A stretch of DNA of 64,000 bases. Origin: Selenomonas sp. AE3005. Lineage in GTDB: Bacteria; Bacillota; Negativicutes; Selenomonadales; Selenomonadaceae. This document shows, one piece after another, positions 52,813 through 60,843 of the stretch. Made by a program: the position numbers and the translations under genes. The notes under the pieces are model-generated. The model saw nothing but the letters and a program-made list of their open reading frames with translations, was not told the origin of the DNA and searched no databases. The stretch is from the NCBI RefSeq assembly GCF_000686945.1, contig NZ_JMME01000007.1, positions 1 to 64,000 on the forward strand, given 5' to 3'. Each line of letters opens with the position of its first letter. The first letter of the stretch is position 1.

Positions 52813-55800
52813 CTATGTATATTTCTTCAACTTGACAATCAGCTTGTGGAAATCGATAGGCTTACTGAGGTAATCATTCATACCGCAGGCCATGACGCGG
52901 GCCACATCATCAGTAAATACATCTGCGGTTACTGCGATGATGGGAATGGTCGCTGCCTCGGGATGGGAACTGCGCCGAATGGCCTGGGTGGCACCATAGC
53001 CATCCAAAACCGGCATCTGCACGTCCATAAGAATGGCCTTATATGTACCAGCCGGAGCAGCGGTAAATTTATCCACTGCCACCTGTCCATCTTCAGCCGT
53101 ATCGATGATAAATCCCTGCTGGGACAAAATCGTTTCCGAAATTTCCCGGTTCATTTCATTATCTTCTACCAACAGGAGGCGTACGCCGTCAAAGGAACGC
53201 TCCTCGCCGATAGCTGCGTCTCCTTCGGCCACAGGTGCCGCAGCGCCCTTTAAGGGCAATGATACGTAAAAGCTGGAGCCTTCTCCCTGCACACTGCGCA
53301 CCTCAATAGAGCCCTGCATCATTTTCACCAGATTATGGGTAATGGCCATGCCCAGACCGCTGCCGCCATATTTTTTGGCAACCTGGGCATTTTCCTGCAC
53401 AAAAGGTTTAAAGATTTTTTCCAGATACTCACTGCTCATACCCACACCGGTATCGGTGATTTCAAAATTAGTGAAGAAGATATTGTTCGGCCGCAGGACC
53501 TGCTTAATCACAATCTCGATACGGCCGCCCTCGGGCGTGAATTTTACCGCATTGGACACGATGTTCATCAGTACCTGCTTAATACGCAGGGCATCGCCTA
53601 TCAGACTGTCATGTTTGACCTGTTCCGTATCTACAACCATGGTAATATTCTTCTTCTCCACCTGACCGTTGAAAATCGTCTTGATTTCCGTCAGCATTTC
53701 ATCAAGGGAGAATTCTTCATCAGCCAGTTGCAGTTTTCCCTGCTCAATTGACGACAAATCAAGCACATCATTGATAAGGGACAGCAGGTGCTGGGCTGCT
53801 ATTTCACTTTTATCAATGGCATAGCGCAGCTTTTCCTCCGTATTGCCGGCCTGTCCGCCTATGGTCAGGTAGCCGATAATCGCATTGAGCGGCGTGCGGA
53901 TTTCATGGCTCATACGGGACAGGAAATCACCTTTGGCCGCACTGGCATGCCGGGCATTTTCCAGAGCATCAAACAGATTTTTCCGCTGTTCTAGTTCCTT
54001 GCGGCGTTTATCATCAATATCCTGCCGGTAGAAGTAGAACCCTTCCAGCCGGTTATTTACCAATATGGGCTGGAATTGGCAGGAATAGTAACAATAGCCA
54101 TCTACCTTGCTCTCATCGCGTTTCCGGACTTCACAATAATAGCTTTGCTGCTTGGCAAACGCCGCCTGTATCTCCTGATCATACTCACCGCCCGCCTGAA
54201 ATCTTCTATAATCATCAGGATGCAGGTAATGAATATAACGCTCCACGTTATGTGGTATAACATCCACGGATAAATGACCGTCCGTATCGATATGATATTC
54301 TGTCGCCGTACGCGTGTCCAGGTTCACCTTGACCACAATTTCATTAAGGCGGCAGACGTAGCTCATAACCGCATCAATATCACGGCGCCGCTGTTCGTCC
54401 TGATTGGCAGCCCGGTTGCGGATAGAGGTAATGACTATCATGGCAATCAGCCCTAATATCAACACCGCCATAATGAGGAACTGAATGGGATGAGCATAGA
54501 AAAGTCCCTCCAGTGTCATTGGGCGCGGCTGCAAATCGGCATAACGGTTAAGGATTTCCTGAACTTCATAATCGCCAGGATTCGGTGCCGCTGCCGAAAT
54601 AACCTCAAAGAACAACGGGTCCAGCCTGCCGTTTATCCCCAGACGCAAATCCACCGCCATGCCTGGCACAATGGTCATGTGCAGCCGGTTACTGTCATCT
54701 TTATTCACGCAGTTCTGACCGATAAGGCTCAACATATAGACGCTGCCACAATGTCCGGCCTTCAGCGACGTTATAGCCTGCTCCGGCGAATCAAACTCTT
54801 GCTGGGATATATTTTGCGGCAGGTTGCCGGTCATACCTAGTTTGCGCTTTACGTTGCTGGTCACACCAATCAGCCCATTATTACGGTCCTGCTCATTGAT
54901 GAACAGCTGCACCAGGGTGGCGCGCAGAATCGGGTGTGTCAGTTCATAATCAATTTTTTCGACCTCATAATAGTTAGAGCTCATTCCCAGAACAATATCC
55001 GCATCACCATACTCCAGCAGCTGCTGGTACTCTTTCTGCGTCTTTACAGATATAATCTTGTATTTTATCCCCATATTCTTGGCAATGAGTTTAAAAATAT
55101 CCGGCAATATACCTTGGGGCTGACCGTCAGCATCAAACCAGGAATAGGGCTCGGCATTGGGCATAAGCGCTACCTTATACACCCTGTCCGAGCTGCGCAA
55201 TTCGCGCAGGAAACGCAGCCCTTCCGGCGATATGGACATCATGCGTCCCATGACATCGGAATAGTAAAGATTAGTCAGGGAGTACACCCAGCCAGGTTCC
55301 GAAAAATTCATTTTGGCCTGGGCCTTGTTTATCCTGTCAATAATCCAGGCCTTATCCGGCCGTGTCAAACAATAAAGGGGCTGGGGATTACGCATCTCCA
55401 GAATTTTTTCCCCGTTGACAATGCGTTTACTGCTGGTGACAATCCCATCGACTTCACCACTTTTCAGCGCCGCCACCTCCAGCGCCACGGAGGGAAAATA
55501 TACCGGCGTGTACTTAAAGCCATGTTCGGCAGCAAAGGCGGCAAATTCGTCAGTCCGCTTATTCCCAATCAGCACGCCCACACGCATACCATTATAAGTG
55601 GAAACATCGCCGGAAACATATTTGTCATTATCCTGCAAGGTGGTGAATAACAGCGAGCTGCTGCTCATGGGTTCTGTCGAAAACACATATTTTTTCTCCC
55701 GGTCAGGAGTTTTCTGCACGCCTGTAATTAAATCAATTTCCCCGGCGTCGAGCAGGTCAAACATTTCCTGCCAGCCTTTGTCATAGCCGATGTAATCATA

Positions 55801-56049
55801 CGACCAAGCTGTGTAACTTTCAATCATCTGCAGATAATCATAGCCATAACCGGACAGCCGGCCATTATCACCTTTCATGTGATAACCGTCCATCTGGTAG
55901 AATCCCACACGTACTATCGGCCGGTCATAATAGGACGTGGTATCCTCCTCCGCCTGTACCGGCAGGGCCAGCCACCACAGACACACCGCCAGCAGCCATA
56001 AGCACAGCAGGCCCCCTCTATATCTTTTTTTTGCCTTATATAACATCAT
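52813..56049 (-). CDS. Hybrid sensor kinase with two binding-protein-like sensor domains
   Basis: About 1,078 residues. Signal peptide, then two SBP_bac_3-like periplasmic domains (roughly 40-275 and 285-525; e.g. VRVGFYQMDG and YKVALMPNAEPYSWFD), one membrane helix, a PAS domain, a HisKA domain with H-box FLSRMSHEIRTPLNAIIGYL, an ATPase domain (NAVKFTPEGG) and a receiver domain with Asp in ILMDVQMPVLDG at the C-terminus. It resembles BvgS/EvgS-type kinases. An output regulator is not adjacent. The start is uncertain: 56049 gives a good signal peptide; a start at 56097 is also possible. Confidence 0.88.
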   Translation of the reverse strand: MMLYKAKKRYRGGLLCLWLLAVCLWWLALPVQAEEDTTSYYDRPIVRVGFYQMDGYHMKGDNGRLSGYGYDYLQMIESYTAWSYDYIGYDKGWQEMFDLLDAGEIDLITGVQKTPDREKKYVFSTEPMSSSSLLFTTLQDNDKYVSGDVSTYNGMRVGVLIGNKRTDEFAAFAAEHGFKYTPVYFPSVALEVAALKSGEVDGIVTSSKRIVNGEKILEMRNPQPLYCLTRPDKAWIIDRINKAQAKMNFSEPGWVYSLTNLYYSDVMGRMMSISPEGLRFLRELRSSDRVYKVALMPNAEPYSWFDADGQPQGILPDIFKLIAKNMGIKYKIISVKTQKEYQQLLEYGDADIVLGMSSNYYEVEKIDYELTHPILRATLVQLFINEQDRNNGLIGVTSNVKRKLGMTGNLPQNISQQEFDSPEQAITSLKAGHCGSVYMLSLIGQNCVNKDDSNRLHMTIVPGMAVDLRLGINGRLDPLFFEVISAAAPNPGDYEVQEILNRYADLQPRPMTLEGLFYAHPIQFLIMAVLILGLIAMIVITSIRNRAANQDEQRRRDIDAVMSYVCRLNEIVVKVNLDTRTATEYHIDTDGHLSVDVIPHNVERYIHYLHPDDYRRFQAGGEYDQEIQAAFAKQQSYYCEVRKRDESKVDGYCYYSCQFQPILVNNRLEGFYFYRQDIDDKRRKELEQRKNLFDALENARHASAAKGDFLSRMSHEIRTPLNAIIGYLTIGGQAGNTEEKLRYAIDKSEIAAQHLLSLINDVLDLSSIEQGKLQLADEEFSLDEMLTEIKTIFNGQVEKKNITMVVDTEQVKHDSLIGDALRIKQVLMNIVSNAVKFTPEGGRIEIVIKQVLRPNNIFFTNFEITDTGVGMSSEYLEKIFKPFVQENAQVAKKYGGSGLGMAITHNLVKMMQGSIEVRSVQGEGSSFYVSLPLKGAAAPVAEGDAAIGEERSFDGVRLLLVEDNEMNREISETILSQQGFIIDTAEDGQVAVDKFTAAPAGTYKAILMDVQMPVLDGYGATQAIRRSSHPEAATIPIIAVTADVFTDDVARVMACGMNDYLSKPIDFHKLIVKLKKYT

Positions 56050-56106
56050 TATCTGCACCATCCCTGCGTTTTTTTGCTGTACAAGCCTTGCAAACAACGA
56101 AAAAAA

Positions 56107-56159
56107 AACAGACCGTCAAAAAAGAATTTATTACAGTTAAATTCTCTTTCGACGGCCTG
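56107..56159 (-). terminator. Terminator of the second ABC-F gene
   Basis: ACAGACCGTC pairs with GACGGCCTGT (56107-56116, 56150-56159), with an inner AGAATTT/AAATTCT stem, followed on the minus strand by a long T run. Confidence 0.8.
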
Positions 56160-56185
56160 TTTCCCTGCCAAAATTATGCAAGGTA

Positions 56186-57742
56186 TTAAATGATTTTTGT
56201 CGTCCAGCGTTCGATATTCCAAACAGAATCTACGAAGTCCTCATAGAACTCTGGTTCATGGGAAACCAAAAGGACAGTCCCCTTGTATTCCTTGATAGCG
56301 CGTTTCAGTTCTTTCTTGGCCTCCACGTCCAAGTGATTGGTAGGCTCGTCCAGCACCAGCAGGTTTACCGGCTTTTGCATGATTTTGCACAGGCGGACTT
56401 TGGCCGCCTCACCGCCGGACAGGGCCAGCATTTTCGTCGTGATATGGTCATTCGTAAGACCACAGGAGGCCAGAGCCGCTCGCACTTCGAAGTTGGTCAT
56501 GCCGGGATACTCCTGCCAGAGTTCCTCGAGCGCCGTATTATTGTTGCCGGCGGCACTTTCCTGTTCAAAGTAGCCCACACTGACGAACTCGCCCTGTTCA
56601 ATATGGCCGCTGATGGGGCGAATCATGCCCAGCAAGGTTTTGAGCAGAGTGGACTTACCCAGGCCGTTAGTACCGCGAATGGCAATTTTCTTGCCGCGTT
56701 CCACCTGAATGTCCACGGGGCTGGTCAGCGCCGTGTCATAACCGAGCACCAGCCGTTTGGCCTCGATGACAAAACGGGACGGCGTGCGGTCAGACTGGAA
56801 ATTAAAATGCGGTTTTGGTTTTTCCTGCCGCTTGGTCAGAACTTCCATCTTATCGAGTTTCTTCTGGCGGCTGTTAGCCATGCCCCGGGTGGCCACCCGG
56901 GCCTTGTTACGCTGAATAAAGTCCTGTTCCTTTTTAATCTCAGCCTGCTGCCGCTCGTAAGCCGCCTCTTCCTGCTTGCGCTTTAAGGCCGCCATTTCCT
57001 CAAATTTTTCATAACTGCCCGTATAGCGGTCGAGATGGAGATTATCCACATGATAAATCACATTAGTCACGGCATTGAGGAACGGCACATCATGGGACAC
57101 GAGGATAAAAGCGTTCTCGTAGTTCGTCAGATAGTTTTTGAGCCAGGTGATATGTTCCACATCGAGGTAGTTGGTCGGCTCGTCCAAAATCAAAATTTCC
57201 GGATTCTGCAGGAGCAGCTTGGTCAGGAGCACCTTGGTACGCTGACCGCCGGAAAGTTCATCGACCTTCTTGTCAAGGCCGATATCACGCAGTCCCAAAC
57301 CGCCGGCCACTTCTTCAATGCGGGCATCAATGGTATAGTAACTGCCGGCCTCGAGCATATCCTGAATATCGCCCACATCACGCATGAGTATATCCATTTC
57401 CTCCGGCGTGGCGTCGCCCATCTTGTCATAGGCGGCCAGCATTTCCTGCTCGGCCTTAACCATATCATCAAAGGCGGTGCGCAGCGTGTCGCGGATGGTC
57501 ATACCCGGCTGCAGGACAGCGTGCTGGTCAAGGTAACCAACCTTTACGCGCCGTGCCCATTCCACCGTACCGGCGTCCGGCGTAAGCTGGCCCGTAATGA
57601 TAGCCAGGAACGTGGACTTGCCTTCACCATTGGCCCCCACGAGGGCCACATGTTCACCTTTCAGCAGACGGAAACTAACGTCCTCAAAAATCTCCCGGCC
57701 GCCATAGCTGTGGGATAAATGGGAAACGTTTAAAATGCTCAT
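56186..57742 (-). CDS. ABC-F family ATPase
   Basis: 518 residues with two ABC domains: Walker A GANGEGKST and GTNGLGKST, signatures LSGGQRTKV and LSGGEAAKV, and a basic helical linker around residues 240-315. No membrane segment. A ribosome-associated ABC-F translation factor is likely; its subtype is not certain. The start at 57742 has AAGGAG 10 nt upstream; frames extending further upstream run into tRNA-Pro. tRNA-Pro is transcribed ahead of it and may share its promoter. Confidence 0.88.
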   Translation of the reverse strand: MSILNVSHLSHSYGGREIFEDVSFRLLKGEHVALVGANGEGKSTFLAIITGQLTPDAGTVEWARRVKVGYLDQHAVLQPGMTIRDTLRTAFDDMVKAEQEMLAAYDKMGDATPEEMDILMRDVGDIQDMLEAGSYYTIDARIEEVAGGLGLRDIGLDKKVDELSGGQRTKVLLTKLLLQNPEILILDEPTNYLDVEHITWLKNYLTNYENAFILVSHDVPFLNAVTNVIYHVDNLHLDRYTGSYEKFEEMAALKRKQEEAAYERQQAEIKKEQDFIQRNKARVATRGMANSRQKKLDKMEVLTKRQEKPKPHFNFQSDRTPSRFVIEAKRLVLGYDTALTSPVDIQVERGKKIAIRGTNGLGKSTLLKTLLGMIRPISGHIEQGEFVSVGYFEQESAAGNNNTALEELWQEYPGMTNFEVRAALASCGLTNDHITTKMLALSGGEAAKVRLCKIMQKPVNLLVLDEPTNHLDVEAKKELKRAIKEYKGTVLLVSHEPEFYEDFVDSVWNIERWTTKII

Positions 57743-57814
57743 CTTCGACATTCTCCTTACTACGTTTTTACGAAAAAAGAGCCGTTCCGAAGAACAGCTC
57801 TTGTATTTACTAAA

Positions 57815-57891
57815 TGGTCGGAACGACGGGATTTGAACCCACGACCTCTTCCACCCCAAGGAAGCGCGCTACCAAACTGCGCTACGTCCCG
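57815..57891 (-). tRNA. tRNA-Pro (anticodon GGG), CCA encoded
   Basis: The minus strand folds as a full cloverleaf. The acceptor stem CGGGACG pairs with CGTTCCG, the anticodon stem CTTCC/GGAAG holds a TTGGGGT loop with GGG at positions 34-36, and the T arm contains GGTTCAAATCC. The discriminator A is followed by encoded CCA (57815-57817). Confidence 0.95.
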
Positions 57892-57901
57892 AACAAGTAA
57901 T

Positions 57902-57930
57902 ATAATACTACATTGACCGGGGCTTGTAAA
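57902..57930 (-). promoter_or_regulatory. tRNA-Pro promoter
   Basis: TTTACA (57925-57930) and TATTAT (57902-57907) are 17 nt apart on the minus strand, ending 10 nt before the tRNA. Confidence 0.7.
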
Positions 57931-57964
57931 CCCCTATTTTAATTTTTTCGCCATTTTTATGGTT

Positions 57965-60019
57965 TCAAAACATCCAGTTTATACCTAATCTCCCCGTAAT
58001 ACCGCGCTGTCTGCCCAGCCAGCCGGTGGCGGATACGTCAACGCTTAAATGGTCATTGCCTTTAGGCTTTACCACCCAGCCAAGTTCCAGCATATAGCTG
58101 CTGCCTCGGAGCTGTGGCGTCTCTGTGCGCAAACCATCATAGGTGGCATAGGCTGAACCATCGAACTCATATTCCCAAGCCAGGCCACAATACAGTTTAT
58201 TCTTTTTATCAAGCTCATAACTATCCCGAATTCCCAAACGCAACCGTTCGCTGTTCACATGGCTCGTTTGATAAAGCTGTCCGTTGCTTAAACGGATATC
58301 CTCAGCCCCGGTATGCGTATAGAAGAATTTCCCATAGTACGTTATTTTATGGCGTGGCTGCCAATTTACTTCCCGTCCTGCGCCCAAATGTGCACCTGCG
58401 TAAAACGTAGATGAGTCAAAGTTTTCATGGGTCTTTTGCCCATTATAAACATAGTCGTTTGTGGAGTAATCCAAATTCAGCCTGCCGCCCCGCAAACTGC
58501 CCTCATAGAAACTGCCGTCCTTAAAGGTGTTGCGGAAAACAAAGCCTATACCGTAATATCTGCTATTGCCCTGACCGCAAGTGCCCTCATCTAAGCAGGC
58601 GTCATAATTGCCGTATCCGTATTCAAACACCGGTGCCAACAAAGTGCGCCGGCCATTTTTTTCTGTCTTTTTGGACATGCCCACCACCATGCAGGTGCCT
58701 CTCATGTCCACATACGACCCGGTCGTGTGCCGCATATCGCTGTAGCTTAGTGCATAGAACGGTGTATATACCTGCGCGCCTGCCGCGTCTGCACTTTGCG
58801 CCGCATCACCAGACAGAAAATCCGCACCCCGATTGATAAGCGTCGGCATCTTAGCCTGGACTATACTTTTCGTGGAAAAATGCAGGCGGTTTAAGGCTAC
58901 CACTTTCAGCACCACATGACTGCTGTCTGCCTTATACACCACCAGTTCGTAAAGCTTGCTGTTGATATCCCCCGTTGACAGGCCTGTATCCTTGTGGATA
59001 CCTTGGTAAATCGTCCCGGCCCCAGCGGTCACACCGCTTGCATTTACGAGCAAATTCACGGTTGAACCGAACGGCAAGCTGCCCGTCTTTTCCACGATGC
59101 CCCTGACGGTGCTGGCGCTGATAACAGTAGCATTCCCCCCCACCACTGTTACCAGGGTATCCCCGGACTTAGTGCCCTGGGGCAGATAGAAGTTGTACGT
59201 GTTAAAACCACCCAGTTCCCCCACTTGCTGGTCTTTCACATAAGTATTCAAGGTATTATTGGTGCCCATAAATGGTTTACGGCTGCGGTCAGCCTGATGA
59301 AATACCGCCGCACCATATATTTTGGCAGCTGCCAGTTCCATATTGGCATTGATATTGACGGTGTTATCGTGCAGCCGTGACACCGCATCATCGTCCACCT
59401 TGAATCCTGTGCCATCATCATAATCCTGCGTTTCGGCGGCAATTACATAGTCAGCCAATGCCCCGCCATTCAGATTGATGACATTGCCACTGGCCTCACC
59501 CCGAAAAGCATGACCAGCTATAACATTCATCGCCAGCTTATTGCTGGCAGAAGTGTTATTTATTATCAATTTATTATAATGCGTGCTATCCTGTATCTTT
59601 TGCGGATCATCATAAACCACCCAGCCAGCATTACCGGTATCCACATTGACGATATTGTTAGTTACATTAACCCCCTGTTCATCATGATAGCCACCGTATA
59701 TATCCACAAATGAGTTTGCTCCGTCCAGATTGGCTGTCTTTGTTGTCCCACCTGCCTGATTGTACTCGCCGCCATAAACAGTTATCGGCGTACTGCCTGT
59801 ACCTCTTATATACAGATCACGGCCACCTTGATGGTAACCTTCTTTAATCAAGATAATACGGTTGGGAACTTCAACAATACCATTCTCATTGGCTGGTCCT
59901 GTATCCTCGTGCACATCTGCCTGGGCAATGCCCATCCCCATAGGCCCCCAGACGCAGGCCGTTAACATAAGCATTGCCACTGCCTTATGCAGTTTTCTTT
60001 CCTTCTTGGCGCTGCTCAT
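57965..60019 (-). CDS. Autotransporter downstream of the double-glycine peptide
   Basis: 684 residues. A basic start and hydrophobic core ending GIAQA form the signal peptide. The passenger (about 35-420) has right-handed beta-helix-like text with YGGxH/Y-type motifs such as IYGGYHDEQGVNVTNNIVNV, also seen in the larger autotransporter. The last ~270 residues form the beta-barrel domain, ending GRLGINWMF with a terminal Phe. GGAG lies 7 nt before the ATG. It is the last gene of the export operon. A peptide display or adhesion role is inference. Confidence 0.85.
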   Translation of the reverse strand: MSSAKKERKLHKAVAMLMLTACVWGPMGMGIAQADVHEDTGPANENGIVEVPNRIILIKEGYHQGGRDLYIRGTGSTPITVYGGEYNQAGGTTKTANLDGANSFVDIYGGYHDEQGVNVTNNIVNVDTGNAGWVVYDDPQKIQDSTHYNKLIINNTSASNKLAMNVIAGHAFRGEASGNVINLNGGALADYVIAAETQDYDDGTGFKVDDDAVSRLHDNTVNINANMELAAAKIYGAAVFHQADRSRKPFMGTNNTLNTYVKDQQVGELGGFNTYNFYLPQGTKSGDTLVTVVGGNATVISASTVRGIVEKTGSLPFGSTVNLLVNASGVTAGAGTIYQGIHKDTGLSTGDINSKLYELVVYKADSSHVVLKVVALNRLHFSTKSIVQAKMPTLINRGADFLSGDAAQSADAAGAQVYTPFYALSYSDMRHTTGSYVDMRGTCMVVGMSKKTEKNGRRTLLAPVFEYGYGNYDACLDEGTCGQGNSRYYGIGFVFRNTFKDGSFYEGSLRGGRLNLDYSTNDYVYNGQKTHENFDSSTFYAGAHLGAGREVNWQPRHKITYYGKFFYTHTGAEDIRLSNGQLYQTSHVNSERLRLGIRDSYELDKKNKLYCGLAWEYEFDGSAYATYDGLRTETPQLRGSSYMLELGWVVKPKGNDHLSVDVSATGWLGRQRGITGRLGINWMF

Positions 60020-60030
60020 GTCGATTCTCC

Positions 60031-60189
60031 TTACACGTTGATGATTACGGTAGAACCGATATCCACCGGCTCTTTATTATCCTTAACAACATTTTGTATT
60101 TCGACCTGTGCCCCTCCGGCCACGTCATCCATATTTTCACAGTCCAGTTCCTGCTTTTCCGGCTTTTTAACAGATTCTTTCTCTTTCAT
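60031..60189 (-). CDS. 52-residue double-glycine leader peptide, candidate secreted (bacteriocin-like) product
   Basis: A 52-codon gene with a strong site (AAAGGGGG) before the ATG at 60189. The N-terminal 26 residues form a double-glycine leader: ENMDDVAGG ends at residues 25-26, with hydrophobic residues at -4 (V23), -7 (M20) and -12 (L15) and charged Lys/Glu before. The predicted mature part (27-52) starts AQVEIQNVV, has no Cys and ends STVIINV. It sits in an operon with two NHLM-type export ATPases, of which the first in this family usually carries the leader peptidase. It ends 11 nt before the autotransporter start. Function is inferred; a signalling or bacteriocin-like role is possible. 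Confidence 0.75.
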   Translation of the reverse strand: MKEKESVKKPEKQELDCENMDDVAGGAQVEIQNVVKDNKEPVDIGSTVIINV

Positions 60190-60288
60190 GGTTATCCCCC
60201 TTTCAATCTTCTAACATTGCATTACTGCTTATTACTACTTACGATTGAACCTGCTGGATATTACCAGTTTTTGCCAGTGTATAAAAAC
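60190..60288. other. Gap between the sigma gene and the peptide gene
   Basis: About 100 bp, A/T rich, with short repeats of ACTGG(T/C). It could hold a second promoter for the peptide, for example one used by the adjacent sigma factor; I see TAATAT near 60255 but no reliable partner. Confidence 0.3.
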
Positions 60289-60834
60289 TTATTCTTCGCC
60301 CAGAATCTTACGCAGACTGCCCATAGCTCTAAAGAGAATAACGCCGACATTGGCAGCAGATACATCCAGTGTTTCCGCAATTTCTTTATTGCTCATTTCG
60401 CCCCAGAATTTCAGTTCAATAATCCGCTGCTCGCGTTCGCTAAGTTTCCCCAGCGCCATAAGCAGTTCACTTTTGCCTTCCTTGACCAGCAGCTGTCCCT
60501 CGGGGCGTTCCTTTTCGTCCACTGACGGTGAAAACACATCGTCCCACTCCACATTCTGCCGATGGCTTTGCCAGCGGTAGTAATCCGTCAGGGTACGGGT
60601 GGCTATACGGGACAGCCAGGTAGCAAAAGACGCCTTGCTGCTGTCGAACTCCGCCAAATGCTCCACCATCTTGATAAATACATCACTGACAATATCATCA
60701 GCGGTGGCGGCATTTTTCACCCGGGCGTAAATCAGATTATATATTTTCGGGAAAAAATGCTCATACAGTTCATCAAACGCCTCATCATCAGCCACAGCCT
60801 GCTGTGCGATGGCGTTCCAATCCTTCTCTTCCAT
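60289..60834 (-). CDS. ECF-like sigma-70 family RNA polymerase sigma factor
   Basis: 181 residues. Region 2 includes LYEHFFPKIYNLIYARVKNAATADDIVSDVFIKM and the region 2.4-like SFATWLSRIATRTLTDYYR. Region 4 has LSEREQRIIELKFWGEMSNKEIAETLDVSAANVGVILFRAM. No anti-sigma gene is visible. It lies directly after the exporter ATPase (9 nt) and before the peptide, so it probably controls this operon. Confidence 0.9.
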   Translation of the reverse strand: MEEKDWNAIAQQAVADDEAFDELYEHFFPKIYNLIYARVKNAATADDIVSDVFIKMVEHLAEFDSSKASFATWLSRIATRTLTDYYRWQSHRQNVEWDDVFSPSVDEKERPEGQLLVKEGKSELLMALGKLSEREQRIIELKFWGEMSNKEIAETLDVSAANVGVILFRAMGSLRKILGEE

Positions 60835-60843
60835 ACTCTACTC

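Noticed and set aside
57743-57859. Longer start for the second ABC-F protein
   Set aside because: The added codons run into tRNA-Pro; the ribosome site favours 57742.
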